Source of the DNA: JAUIET01 sp039111475
Lineage (GTDB): Bacteria; Pseudomonadota; Gammaproteobacteria; Pseudomonadales; JAUIET01
DNA length: 64,000 nucleotides
NCBI GenBank assembly: GCA_039111475.1
Contig: JBCCIP010000001.1
Location: forward strand, 124,001 to 188,000
Direction of reading: 5' to 3'
Shown here: positions 55,751 to 64,000 of the stretch, piece by piece
Numbering within the stretch: position 1 is the first letter of the stretch
Layout: each line of letters begins with the position of its first letter
Program-made: the position numbers and the translations under genes
The notes under the pieces: generated by a model
Told to the model about the DNA's origin: nothing
Databases searched by the model: none
The model's input: only the letters and a program-made list of their open reading frames with translations

Positions 55751-56390
55751 CTAGCGCGGGCTGCCCGACGACACCGTCGCCGAGCTGGGCGAATCAAATA
55801 TCCTGGCTATGGTTAGCATGACTCGCAGGTCTTCAAGGCTTTTCGGTTGATACAAAGGTTTGCCACGAAAGGCATCGTATTCGTCTTCAATAAAGCGCTG
55901 ATTGGCAGGCTCTAGCACCTCAATATCGCTTTCAGATTCGAGGTATTCTCTAGTCAAGCGAAACGCCAGTACGTTCTCAATCAGCGGTGCTAAAACGGCA
56001 AGTGAGGCCTCCCGCCTGTCAGGCTCGCCTAACACAGCGTGAAGACTCAGATCCGGTTCGAATACGGGGTCCTTAGTCTTGACGACTACTGCGCCAGCAA
56101 AGGCATTACGACCTTGTATTATGGATTGAGCACCGCGCAATACCGCCAACCGTTCAACGTCCCAAACGCCTCGCGAACCACGTCGCGGTGCCTCTAGAGG
56201 CTGGGAAACACCATCAATGATCACAGATATGAGCGCCGCAGAATTGGAAGGTTGGGTCACTCCGTCGGCAGCCAGGCCTCTCATTTGAATACTGTTGCCG
56301 CCTGCTTAGGCAACGGAGCACACGTTCGCCAATCGTCAATAGGCATCGGTGATATCGGCGATAATGAAATTTTCCACGCACCGGTACCGC
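55751..56390 (-). pseudogene. Decayed TonB-dependent receptor gene
   Basis: A 177-residue open stretch (55751-56284) is a TonB-receptor plug domain: MRGLAADGVTQPSNS, VIIDGVSQPLEAP, WDVERLAVLRGAQSIIQGRNAFAGAVVVKTKDP. Upstream on the - strand the same frame continues as AGGNSIQ, then a TAA, SVA-type residues, another stop and ADITDA, so the 5' part carries at least two in-frame stops. At the 3' end the barrel domain (normally 500-plus residues) is missing: the frame stops after about 25 residues beyond the plug. It lies directly beside the GST gene. It is clearly a remnant, not an intact receptor. Confidence 0.8.
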
Positions 56391-56544
56391 GATCGTTTCT
56401 TATCGGCGCGCTACGAACGGGTGAGTTGGGTGAAAAACAGACTTACGGCCGAAAATCACTACTTTTCCCCGGTATCTTAGCCAGCTAATGGAATAGATTG
56501 TCTTTCCAGGGCAATTTTGTTTTGTCATTACTCTGGCTTATTGA

Positions 56545-56561
56545 ATGTTATGTTGTAACAT
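56545..56561. promoter_or_regulatory. Zur-box-like palindrome
   Basis: The sequence atgtta-tgttg-taacat is a palindrome around a 5-bp centre. Its inner part, GTTATGTTGTAAC (56547-56559), differs at three positions from the Pseudomonas-type Zur site GTTATAGTATAAC. It lies about 90 bp upstream of the zinc-uptake-like module, as expected for repression by Zur when zinc is sufficient. Confidence 0.7.
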
Positions 56562-56648
56562 ACGAGCCCCCCAACGGGGCGACCGGGAAAAATTCATACC
56601 CCTGGACGAAATAAGCAACGGTTTTGTCGGATAGTTGTCATAAGTAGC

Positions 56649-56963
56649 ATGCAGATTTCGGTTTCTACAATGCACGGTTCGTTGAAAGGGCGACCACTGC
56701 TAAGCGCCCTGCTCGTGATCGCACTTCTCATGGCGCTTACTGCTGAACTATCACATGCGCATGCACATCAACAAATCGATTCTAGCTGTAGCTTCTGCTT
56801 GAATCTCTGTGTTGGTGATGCGCTACCTGCAGTAGCTCCTTTGACAAACCATTCTACTTCGTTCGCTGAGGCCTGTTTTTCATTAAGCGATTCGCTGATT
56901 GAAATGATGCTCTTGCGGGCCAATTCGCGTGCGCCACCTCCATACCTGACACCAATCGTTTAG
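56649..56963 (+). CDS. Small exported His/Cys-rich protein of the zinc module
   Basis: A 104-residue exported protein. Residues 10-38 form a signal or membrane segment (LLSALLVIALLMALTAELSHAHA), followed by HAHAHQQ and a cysteine motif CSFCLNLC, consistent with metal binding. No family name is certain; it resembles the short DUF2946-like proteins often found near metal-regulated TonB receptors. The alternative ATG at 56670 would give a shorter leader. It lies just downstream of the Zur-like box and 95 bp upstream of the receptor, so it is probably the first gene of a zinc-limitation operon. Confidence 0.65.
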   Translation: MQISVSTMHGSLKGRPLLSALLVIALLMALTAELSHAHAHQQIDSSCSFCLNLCVGDALPAVAPLTNHSTSFAEACFSLSDSLIEMMLLRANSRAPPPYLTPIV

Positions 56964-57057
56964 AGTTCGTCTGTCCTTATCAGATCGTGAGCTTCGCCGC
57001 TCGCAATTCGATTGAACGACAGACCAATGATCTGTCCTTCTTTTTATGGAGTATGTT

Positions 57058-59289
57058 GTGAAAACTACTATCAATTACTTGATCTCCGCAAGCGTTCTAC
57101 TCTCGCTCAGCGCTTTCAGTCTATACGGTCATGCAGAGAACGAATCTCATGCGGGCTTCGATTTTGAGGAAGTTGTCGTTTCCGGGGCTTTTCAAGATCG
57201 CGAAGCAGAAACTACCCTGCCAATTACGGTTCTCGCTGAAGAAGCATTACGCGAAAAGGCGGCCAACACCTTGGGCGAAACACTCAAGAATGAAATTGGC
57301 GTGAACAGCGCATCGTTCGGGCCAGGTGTAGGCCAGCCGGTAATTCGCGGACAAAGTGCTAGACGTGTTATGGCCTTGGCCAATGGTGTCGGCGTTACTG
57401 ACGTCGCTGCATTTAGCCCCGACCATGTGAATGGCGTAGAAGCGATACTTGCTGAGCGAATCGAAGTGATACGTGGGCCTTCAACCCTGCTCTATGGCAG
57501 TGGTGCCATCGGCGGCGTAGTGAACGTGGTTGACAACCGTGTACCGGAACGAAACTTTGAGAAAGCCGAGCTCGCCATTGAGCAAAGCCACAACACCGGT
57601 AACGACGAGATCAAGACCGTCTTCGGACTGAATGCATCGGCCGGCAATGTGAGCTTTCATGTGGATGCTTTTCGCAGAGATAACGACAACGTAGACATCA
57701 AGGGCTTTGCGATTGACGAAGTGGCCGTTGAGGCAGTGGAAGAACTCGTGGAAGGGCATCACGAAGAGGGTCATGACGAGGAAGAAGGTCATGACGAAGA
57801 GGAAGAAGGGCACGAAGAGGAAGAGTTCGAAAACACCAATGGCTTTATTGGCAATTCCGATTCCGAATCGGATGGCTACACTTTAGGCCTCTCTTGGGTC
57901 GGTGATTCCGGCTTCATTGGCTTTTCAGTGAGCGAACTGAACAACGATTATGGACTGCCACCCGGAGCCCACGGTCATCACGAAGAGGAAGGCCACGACG
58001 AAGAGGAAGAAGGTCATGACGAAGAGGAAGAAGAAGGTCACGAGGAAGAAGTCGAATTCGTTCGTATCGAAATGGAAAGCCAACGCTTTGATCTTCGAGG
58101 CGGATTGAATTTTGCCGACGGTTTCATTCAATCAATACGCGGTGCTGTTGGGTATACTGACTACGAGCACAGCGAAATTGAGATCTTTGAAGACGGTGAA
58201 GCCGAGGTGGGTACGCTGTTTACCAATAAAGGCTGGGAAAGCCGCTTTACAGCAAGTCATGCGCCGATCGGTAACGTATCCGGTGTATGGGGCGCGCAGC
58301 TTAGCGATACCGAATTCTCAGCGACGGGTGAGGAAGCGTTTATTCCCATGTCGGATGTCTCGTCTTGGGCCATATTTGGAGTCGAACGTTACGAGCAGGG
58401 TAACTTTACCGCTGAATTGGGTGTTCGCTTTGAAGACAGCACCGTCGATCCGAATGGCGGCTGTGAATATGATGGCAGCTCAACGAGTGTAAGCGCCAGC
58501 GCGATGCTCGACTTGAATGAAAACTCCAACATCTTGGTTGGTGTTTCCCGCTCGGAGCGCGCACCTGGAGTCGAGGAGTTGTTCTCCAATATCTCTACTG
58601 ATACGTGCGCCCCGCCGGTCGACGATGAGGAATTGGTGTTGCATGCGGCCACTAATTTGCTCGAAATTGGCAATCCCAATCTCGAAGAGGAAACCGCCAA
58701 TAACTTTGAATTCGGCTACCGCGTGCACAGCGGTCGCATCACTGGACAATTGAGCGCCTATCTCAACCGCATCGATAACTACATCTTCCTGGAGTTGGCC
58801 GGAGAGGAGCATGAAGGCGCGCAGATAGCAAACTATGAGGCAAGAGACGCTGAATTCAAAGGCTTGGAAGCGGAAGTAAGCTTCACACTGTTGAGCAACG
58901 ATGCAGGCTCACTGCAGCTCAGCTTGTTTGGCGATATGGTGGATGCGGAGTTTGATGACGCGGAAGGCGGCAACGTTCCCCGCATTCCAGCGTCAAAAAT
59001 TGGTGCCGAGCTGCAGTACTTTGGTTCGGTATGGTCTGCACACCTGCACGTTGTTGAAGTGGATGATCAGGACGATGCCGGTGAGCTAGAGCTCGCAACA
59101 GAAGGCTACACCAATCTGTCAATGTACGCCGATTACCATTTTGGTTCAGCGAACAGTGGTGAGCTGAAGCTGTTTGTAAAAGGCGATAACCTGCTGGACG
59201 AAGAAATTCGAACGCACACCTCGTTCCTGAAAAACTTCGCGCCAGAACCCGGGCGGTCTTTTACCGTGGGTCTGAGGTATGAGTACTAA
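57058..59289 (+). CDS. znuD: ZnuD-like TonB-dependent receptor (zinc uptake)
   Basis: A 743-residue outer membrane receptor: signal peptide ending near GHA-EN, a plug domain with IGVNSASFGPGVGQPVIRG and GPSTLLYGSGAIGGVVNVVD, and a 22-strand barrel ending in FTVGLRYEY with the aromatic C-terminus. Two extracellular loops carry His/Glu repeats (GHDEEE), at about residues 231-258 and 305-331, as in ZnuD where such loops bind zinc. GTG 57058 with GGAG six bases upstream is favoured; ATG 57046 would add MEYV. It is Zur-box-associated and followed after 18 bp by the fused spermidine-synthase-like gene. Confidence 0.88.
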   Translation: MKTTINYLISASVLLSLSAFSLYGHAENESHAGFDFEEVVVSGAFQDREAETTLPITVLAEEALREKAANTLGETLKNEIGVNSASFGPGVGQPVIRGQSARRVMALANGVGVTDVAAFSPDHVNGVEAILAERIEVIRGPSTLLYGSGAIGGVVNVVDNRVPERNFEKAELAIEQSHNTGNDEIKTVFGLNASAGNVSFHVDAFRRDNDNVDIKGFAIDEVAVEAVEELVEGHHEEGHDEEEGHDEEEEGHEEEEFENTNGFIGNSDSESDGYTLGLSWVGDSGFIGFSVSELNNDYGLPPGAHGHHEEEGHDEEEEGHDEEEEEGHEEEVEFVRIEMESQRFDLRGGLNFADGFIQSIRGAVGYTDYEHSEIEIFEDGEAEVGTLFTNKGWESRFTASHAPIGNVSGVWGAQLSDTEFSATGEEAFIPMSDVSSWAIFGVERYEQGNFTAELGVRFEDSTVDPNGGCEYDGSSTSVSASAMLDLNENSNILVGVSRSERAPGVEELFSNISTDTCAPPVDDEELVLHAATNLLEIGNPNLEEETANNFEFGYRVHSGRITGQLSAYLNRIDNYIFLELAGEEHEGAQIANYEARDAEFKGLEAEVSFTLLSNDAGSLQLSLFGDMVDAEFDDAEGGNVPRIPASKIGAELQYFGSVWSAHLHVVEVDDQDDAGELELATEGYTNLSMYADYHFGSANSGELKLFVKGDNLLDEEIRTHTSFLKNFAPEPGRSFTVGLRYEY
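57751..57828 (+). repeat. His/Glu-rich coding repeat, first loop of the ZnuD-like receptor
   Basis: Imperfect tandem units encode GHHEEGHDEEEGHDEEEEGHEE (split here only by wording), in steps of six to seven codons built from ggtcatgacgaagag. It forms a predicted metal-binding extracellular loop. The related block at 57973-58050 encodes a similar array, so the array can expand or contract by slippage. Confidence 0.75.
57973..58050 (+). repeat. His/Glu-rich coding repeat, second loop of the ZnuD-like receptor
   Basis: A second array of GHDEEE/GHEEE units in the same protein, about 50 residues after the first and separated from it by an ordinary barrel hairpin (ENTNGFIGNSDSESDG and following). 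The near-identical nucleotide units (ggtcatgacgaagaggaaga) point to duplication or gene conversion between the two loops. Confidence 0.75.
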
Positions 59290-59307
59290 GCACATGTTTC
59301 ACGATCC

Positions 59308-61791
59308 ATGCAGTCTGGTGACTCCAAACTGACTGCGAGGCTCATCCTAGGGATTTTCTTTGCCTCAGGCAGTGCCGGGCTGATGTATGAAATCCTATGG
59401 ATGAGGCAGCTCGCGCAATTACTGGGTAGCACCTCACAAAGCGCGGCCGTTACAACGGCGGCGTTTTTTATGGGCTTAGCGGCCGGCTCGCATTTCTTCG
59501 GAAAGCGGGCTGCGCGGCTTACAAATCCTCTAAGAACCTATGCCCTATTGGAATTTGGCATTGTCTTAGCAGGCCTGTTCTATTTTCTGCTGTTTCAGCT
59601 CTATTTTCAGATATACAGCCTCGTCTTTGAGGCCTTTTCAGGCAGCGAGTTGTTGTTTGGTGTGGTAAAAATGCTGCTGGCCATGCTGCTGATTTGCCCA
59701 GCGAGTTTTCTGATGGGTGGCACGCTACCGGTAATGGGCGAGTATTTGGTCAAGGATCGCCAACAACTAGGGCGCTGGGCAGGTACGCTGTACGGCATTA
59801 ACACACTGGGTGCGGTGTTAGGTGCGATCGCAGCAGGTTTCTTTCTGCCGCGCCAGTTAGGTTTGAATATTACCTACAGTATCGCGCTGTCGCTTTCCTT
59901 TACCTTGGGGGCTATAACTTGGCTATTGGCGAAAGCTGAAACTTCCAAAACACCTTCAAATACCAGTGACAGGAGCACGAGACTCGAAAGTCCAACGGTC
60001 TTGGGTCAATTCGGCTTTATTGAGTTTGTTGCACTTCTGTCGGGGTTTCTCAGCCTCGCAATGCAAGTGCTGTGGGTCCGAATGTTTGTTCAAGTTCTGC
60101 AGAATTCCACCTACACATTTTCCGCCGTATTAGTTGTATTCCTCTCGGCACTCGCTATGGGCGCCTTTCTGGTACGCCTGTTGAACGCAAGAATGCACGC
60201 CAACTTAAATACTCTGTTAGTTTTGTTAGCTATTTCGGCAGTGGCCTGTCTAAGCACACCGTTTATTTTCATCGAATGGACAAATGGCCTGCGCTACCTG
60301 GGCAATCAAGATCAGTTGGGCAGTTACTTGCTTCAGGTTTTGTTCACTGCCGGAGTGATCGTGGGTATTCCTACTTTGCTCATGGGCATGGTTCTTCCTT
60401 ATCTCTATCGTTATGCTGAGAGCCTGGATGAAACGCCCGGTGCCACACTTGGCCGATTAAACGGCTGGAATACGATTGGCGCTGTTGTTGGGCCGCTGGT
60501 GGCCAGTTTTGTGATGCTTCCCATGCTCGGGCTTTGGAACAGTGTGTTGTTGATTGGCATGGCCTATTTGGCCGTTCCACTTGTTCGTTTTGAGAACCCA
60601 AGCGCGCGGGTGGTAACCGTCGCGTGCCTCGCCTTACTACTGGTTTTCTTTAATCCTGCACACTTACCTTTGGTGCGTATTAATGAGGCCAAGGAACGAC
60701 TACTTGCACTGTGGGAAGGAGCTGATGGAACAGTCGCTGTCGTTGAGAAAGAAGGTAATCGCCGAATCAAGTTGAACAACTGGTATGCTTTAGGTGGCTC
60801 AAGCGCACAGCGAATGGAACAAATTCAAACGCACTTGCCCATGCACCTACACCCCAACCCCAAATCCGTTTTTTATCTTGGCATGGGTTCCGGCATCACC
60901 GCGGGCACTGTGCTCAATTACCCCATTGAGAATGCGACAATAGCAGAGTTATCCGCTGAAGTGATTCAAGCCTCGGCCCAGTACTTTGGCGAGTACTCTA
61001 ACAACTTTCATCAGCATCCTTCAGTTAACATAGTTCATGAAGACGGGCGAAATTACCTCGCAGGAACCCAAAACACCTACGACTTGATCATTGCCGACCT
61101 GTTTATTCCCTGGCGAGCTGGGGTGGCCTTACTGTACACACGTGAGCATTTCCAGCGCGCAAAGTCTCGACTTAATTCGGGTGGCCTGTTTGTGCAATGG
61201 GTGCCGTTGTACCAGATCAGCGAGCGAGAGCTGAAAATAATTGTGAACACAATGGCATCTAGCTTTCCAATGGTCAGCTTATGGCGTGGAGATTTCTATG
61301 CCAATAAACCAATTATGGCGTTGGTGGGTCATCCAGATACTGAGCGGTTGGATACTGACACTCGCCTCGTAAAAAAATCACTCGAAGCTCTTGCTGCGAT
61401 GAAAGCGGGCACATCAGAGCAGATACCACTGCTCGCCTACTATTTGGGTAGGGTTGAGCAATCTGACCCTTGGTTGCAAGGCGTGCCTGTGAATACGGAT
61501 AACCTACCCATCATTGAATTCCTGGCGCCAGAGTCGCATCGTGCCGAGCGCGCTGGTCTCATCGAGTGGTTCACTGGTGAGCAGATGATTAGCTTTATGC
61601 AGCAGTTGCAACAGACAAATGAGCCTGCGCAAGATATTTATCTCAGTGCACTCAGTGTGGAGCTTCGTCAAGCTGCCTACGCCGGACTATTCTTCCATAT
61701 CGCTGCTGTGGCAAAGCAACAAGGCAAGGAATCGGCCAGCAGAGATGCTGCGAAAATTGGCAAGGAATTACTGTTTCAAGCTGACCCATGA
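59308..61791 (+). CDS. Fused membrane transporter-like / spermidine-synthase-like protein
   Basis: An 827-residue fusion. The N-terminal 440 residues hold about a dozen membrane helices (for example LILGIFFASGSAGLMYEILW and LLSGFLSLAMQVLWVRMF). The C-terminal part has a spermidine-synthase-like methyltransferase fold with VFYLGMGSGITAGTVL, IAELSAEVIQAS and DLIIADLFIPWRAG. Fusions of this kind are widespread but uncharacterised; polyamine synthesis should not be assumed. It is co-directional with the ZnuD-like receptor (18 bp), which suggests membership of the zinc-limitation operon. Confidence 0.8.
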   Translation: MQSGDSKLTARLILGIFFASGSAGLMYEILWMRQLAQLLGSTSQSAAVTTAAFFMGLAAGSHFFGKRAARLTNPLRTYALLEFGIVLAGLFYFLLFQLYFQIYSLVFEAFSGSELLFGVVKMLLAMLLICPASFLMGGTLPVMGEYLVKDRQQLGRWAGTLYGINTLGAVLGAIAAGFFLPRQLGLNITYSIALSLSFTLGAITWLLAKAETSKTPSNTSDRSTRLESPTVLGQFGFIEFVALLSGFLSLAMQVLWVRMFVQVLQNSTYTFSAVLVVFLSALAMGAFLVRLLNARMHANLNTLLVLLAISAVACLSTPFIFIEWTNGLRYLGNQDQLGSYLLQVLFTAGVIVGIPTLLMGMVLPYLYRYAESLDETPGATLGRLNGWNTIGAVVGPLVASFVMLPMLGLWNSVLLIGMAYLAVPLVRFENPSARVVTVACLALLLVFFNPAHLPLVRINEAKERLLALWEGADGTVAVVEKEGNRRIKLNNWYALGGSSAQRMEQIQTHLPMHLHPNPKSVFYLGMGSGITAGTVLNYPIENATIAELSAEVIQASAQYFGEYSNNFHQHPSVNIVHEDGRNYLAGTQNTYDLIIADLFIPWRAGVALLYTREHFQRAKSRLNSGGLFVQWVPLYQISERELKIIVNTMASSFPMVSLWRGDFYANKPIMALVGHPDTERLDTDTRLVKKSLEALAAMKAGTSEQIPLLAYYLGRVEQSDPWLQGVPVNTDNLPIIEFLAPESHRAERAGLIEWFTGEQMISFMQQLQQTNEPAQDIYLSALSVELRQAAYAGLFFHIAAVAKQQGKESASRDAAKIGKELLFQADP

Positions 61792-61812
61792 CTGTAATCA
61801 TTTTAGCTGCGT

Positions 61813-61840
61813 AAGCCGGTAGATGTTTGCCGGCTTTCTC
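61813..61840 (+). terminator. Possible terminator after the zinc module
   Basis: The stem aagccgg (61813-61819) and ccggctt (61830-61836) with an 10-base loop is followed by tctc. The T run is weak, so termination is tentative. Confidence 0.4.
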
Positions 61841-61975
61841 AACACTGACCGCCTCCAACAATTCCGCTCCAGTTTTAGGGTGGGGTCCACAAATCTGACA
61901 CATGAAGTTGCGAATGTTACTGGTAGACGGGATTGTGCTGTATGTCTGTTTGGCCTATCTAGCGGTCGCTTCTCG

Positions 61976-62425
61976 TTAACTTTTCCAATCAAACTTAATG
62001 AGTTCAATTACATTCAAGATCGTCACTGCCTGACGTGTTGAAACCACGGGAGTTTTATTGACCTTGCCCAGTAAGAGTAGGTCTGTCTTATGACCTGTCA
62101 CCAGATAGTCCACTGAACGTGATATTGCCGTTGCAATAATTTTGATGTCAACAAGATCAGGAGATAGATCAAACTCTGGAATCGATATGAAAAGTTGAGC
62201 ACAAGCGCTAATTGTGCTCAAGATCAAATCAGCTTGATGCCGAGTAGTATAGCGCTTTAGATTTTCGCAGGAAAGCACGCGATCGAGCTCATTGAGCTGT
62301 TCAAGCGAGGTTACGAGTTCAAGTTTTTTCTCGAGCCAGCCGCTTTACAAGATAACGGAAGGTGTGTCTTTGGTAATCGGCGCGCCGATCAAAATCCCCG
62401 CATCAAGAACGAGCAGCACTCACGG
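61976..62425 (-). pseudogene. Decayed PIN-domain (VapC-like) protein
   Basis: Reading the - strand from about 62425 gives VLLVLDAGILIGAP, then one in-frame TAA (at the codon before SGWLEKK), then WLEKKLELVTSLEQLNEL, LSCENLKRYTT, VDIKIIATAISRSVDYLVTGHKTDLL and TPVVSTRQAV. This is a PIN-domain toxin of the VapC/PilT type in the correct domain order. The LDTN motif is degenerate (LDAG), one stop interrupts the N-terminal region, and the acidic-site Asp in VTGDKDL is replaced by His (VTGHKTDL). No antitoxin gene is visible upstream. It is a relic of a toxin-antitoxin locus; a 100-residue piece (61976-62278) is still open. Confidence 0.65.
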
Positions 62426-62509
62426 AACCTAACGCTTCATCTGTACCGGCTCAGATCTAGTCTGATGTAATACACCTCACATCATCTGGCGACGTAAAGA
62501 TTCGGCAGC

Positions 62510-63958
62510 CTAAAGGATCATGTGGCTCCGCCGATGTTCGTGTTTTTCGGAAATCGATTCAATCTCGATGTTTTTTAGAATGCCGTGCAGCGTTCGGCTG
62601 ATAGCGCTTGAAGTCCTTATTTGAGCAAGCTTTGCCCAGCAAGCTCTTTGTCCCTCGGCTATCAATTCTTCAATATCGCTCTCCGACTTGTAGCTAAAAA
62701 AGAACCGACGCAAATCAATTTGTTTGGTATCAAGTGAGATATTTATATCTCCATGGTACTGCTGATTGACCAGCTGCTGAAGTAACGATATGGGCTCACT
62801 GATGGGCCTGCCGCCCAACCTCCCTAGAGAACTGTGGGCGCATTTTAGAACCTCCTTACCGATGTGGGTGACCACGCTCCTTGCAGAGGACGATACCGTG
62901 AAACCAGGCTGAACTGGATCCGTAGCAATAAAGGGAATTGCCACCGGGTTCGCCATACTGACGATGAAATGATTTGCACCGTACAAGCGCGCAAGCTTTC
63001 TGAACGGTAGATCATCGGTAACAGAGCCGTCCACCCAGAGTTGTCCAGGTATGTACTTCACATTTCTTCCAGACTCACTCTTGGCATAAAGTTGAACTGG
63101 GTCAAATAGGCCGGGAATGGAAGAACTTGCTTTACAGGCGGATGAAATGGTCACGCGTGGGGTGGTAATAACATTAAGAAGTCGCGCTGTTTGATTGTGC
63201 TCGGCGGCTGCAACAGAAATATTGATGTAGCGCCCCGTTTTCTCGAAAGCCTCCTCAAAAGTTAGATCAGGCTCAACAAACTCGTCGACCATAGCATCCT
63301 TATAGCTAGACCTTACTTTTCGTGAGCTTACAAGAAAACCCAATAAGTCTGATCCTGATAGCCTATGGGCTCCGTAATCCGGAGATGTGTATCTATGCCT
63401 GACAAAATGACTCTTCAGTTCTTTATCCGAGTAAGTGCCTAGTTGCGCACACATCCATGATCCAGCACTAGACCCTGATATGACTTCGGGCAATAAATTT
63501 TGATCGATGAGCGAATCAACTACTCCCTGATGAAAGTAAATCAATCCTGCAGCTCCGCTAAGGGCCAGCGCAGACCGACCAAAGCAGTGGTTTGCACGAC
63601 GGAAAAAACTAAGCTTCTCGTCAAACCCGATATCAGCCGGTCCGGCATCAGCGATATTTAGTAGGCAAATGCAAACGACTTCAACATAGTCCTCGATTAG
63701 ATGTTTTGTCCCAAGCTCAGAATGCGAATAAAGTCTGGGGTTACCTATACCATCCTGATTCCCGTGTATGCCCTCATTTAGAACGGATATCATCCCGATG
63801 ATATCCCCTGAGGCTCGAAGACGAGAAAGCTTTTCATAACGATATCTAACACGATGCGCGTTATAGTCAGGATGCTCATCAATCATACGCCACTCATTAC
63901 ATCCTCTTACCTCTTCTAGCTCGCTCGCACGTGCTTCCCACTCGGTATAGCGTCCCAT
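62510..63958 (-). CDS. DUF3336-patatin phospholipase
   Basis: A complete 482-residue protein. The N-terminal 110 residues match DUF3336 (the region found in TGL3-type lipases), and the patatin domain follows: an oxyanion strip ALSGAAGLIYFHQGVV, the GxSxG nucleophile GSSAGS with Ser164, and the catalytic Asp in LWVDGSVTDDLP (about residue 318). It would hydrolyse acyl ester bonds of phospholipids or triacylglycerols. No signal peptide is seen. The stop lies close to the decayed PIN gene; the promoter would be in the last 40 bases of the window. Confidence 0.87.
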   Translation of the reverse strand: MGRYTEWEARASELEEVRGCNEWRMIDEHPDYNAHRVRYRYEKLSRLRASGDIIGMISVLNEGIHGNQDGIGNPRLYSHSELGTKHLIEDYVEVVCICLLNIADAGPADIGFDEKLSFFRRANHCFGRSALALSGAAGLIYFHQGVVDSLIDQNLLPEVISGSSAGSWMCAQLGTYSDKELKSHFVRHRYTSPDYGAHRLSGSDLLGFLVSSRKVRSSYKDAMVDEFVEPDLTFEEAFEKTGRYINISVAAAEHNQTARLLNVITTPRVTISSACKASSSIPGLFDPVQLYAKSESGRNVKYIPGQLWVDGSVTDDLPFRKLARLYGANHFIVSMANPVAIPFIATDPVQPGFTVSSSARSVVTHIGKEVLKCAHSSLGRLGGRPISEPISLLQQLVNQQYHGDINISLDTKQIDLRRFFFSYKSESDIEELIAEGQRACWAKLAQIRTSSAISRTLHGILKNIEIESISEKHEHRRSHMIL

Positions 63959-64000
63959 AGTATTGGTCTACTTTTGGGCCGCTTTGCTGGCTGCGACCTC

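Noticed and set aside
56562..56580. GC-rich hairpin after the Zur-like box as a terminator
   Set aside because: The stem gcccc/ggggc is short, no T run follows, and it lies between the operator and its gene.

Overview
The window looks like a chromosome segment of a free-living, probably marine gammaproteobacterium with a base composition near 50% GC. The evidence is the housekeeping set (miaE, djlA, bepA, dacB, nadA, aceEF, fabV, a DamX-like SPOR protein, a long-form isocitrate lyase). No rRNA, tRNA, CRISPR array, phage or intact insertion sequence was seen. The taxonomic reading is inference; no marker gene fixes a genus.

Layout. 1-7.1 kb (+): the 3' part of a thiolase-like gene, ppk1, an AAA-TM-SPOR protein and aceA. 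7.1-9.5 kb (-): ppx/gppA-like, djlA and an orphan parA. 9.6-24.2 kb (-): a long run of steroid catabolism genes resembling the actinobacterial KstR2 regulon: thiolase, ipdF, fadE30, a partner acyl-CoA dehydrogenase, an SDR, fadA6, a second partner dehydrogenase, fadE31, ipdC, ipdB, ipdA and, after one opposite-strand DUF937 gene, fadD3. Together they would activate HIP (the methylhexahydroindanedione propionate left after rings A/B are removed) to its CoA thioester and degrade rings C and D. A metallo-hydrolase and fabV follow on the same strand. Every spacer longer than about 100 bp between consecutive genes of this run holds a palindromic repeat element. Four of these share a conserved core flanked by long inverted arms whose sequence differs from copy to copy; this is the most unusual signal in the window.

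26.4-43.5 kb is mostly core: miaE, a putative glycosyltransferase, aceE-aceF, a receiver domain tethered to the membrane, an M16 protease, an AI-2E/PerM transporter, tusA-like, bepA, nadA, dacB and an orphan membrane sensor domain. 43.5-46.6 kb holds a spondin-domain protein and an OmpR-type two-component pair, with a tandem 11-bp-spaced repeat upstream that could be the regulator's site. 46.6-55.7 kb holds an aldo/keto reductase, a trimethylamine-dehydrogenase-like flavoprotein lacking the flavinylated cysteine, several small proteins, a CadC/ToxR-type TPR regulator without a canonical start codon, and a glutathione transferase.

55.7-64 kb: a decayed TonB-receptor gene, then a zinc-acquisition module (a Zur-box-like palindrome, a small His/Cys-rich exported protein, a ZnuD-like receptor with two His/Glu repeat loops and a fused membrane/spermidine-synthase-like protein), a decayed PIN-domain gene and a DUF3336-patatin phospholipase. 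Family assignments come from remembered motifs and sequence, not from searches.
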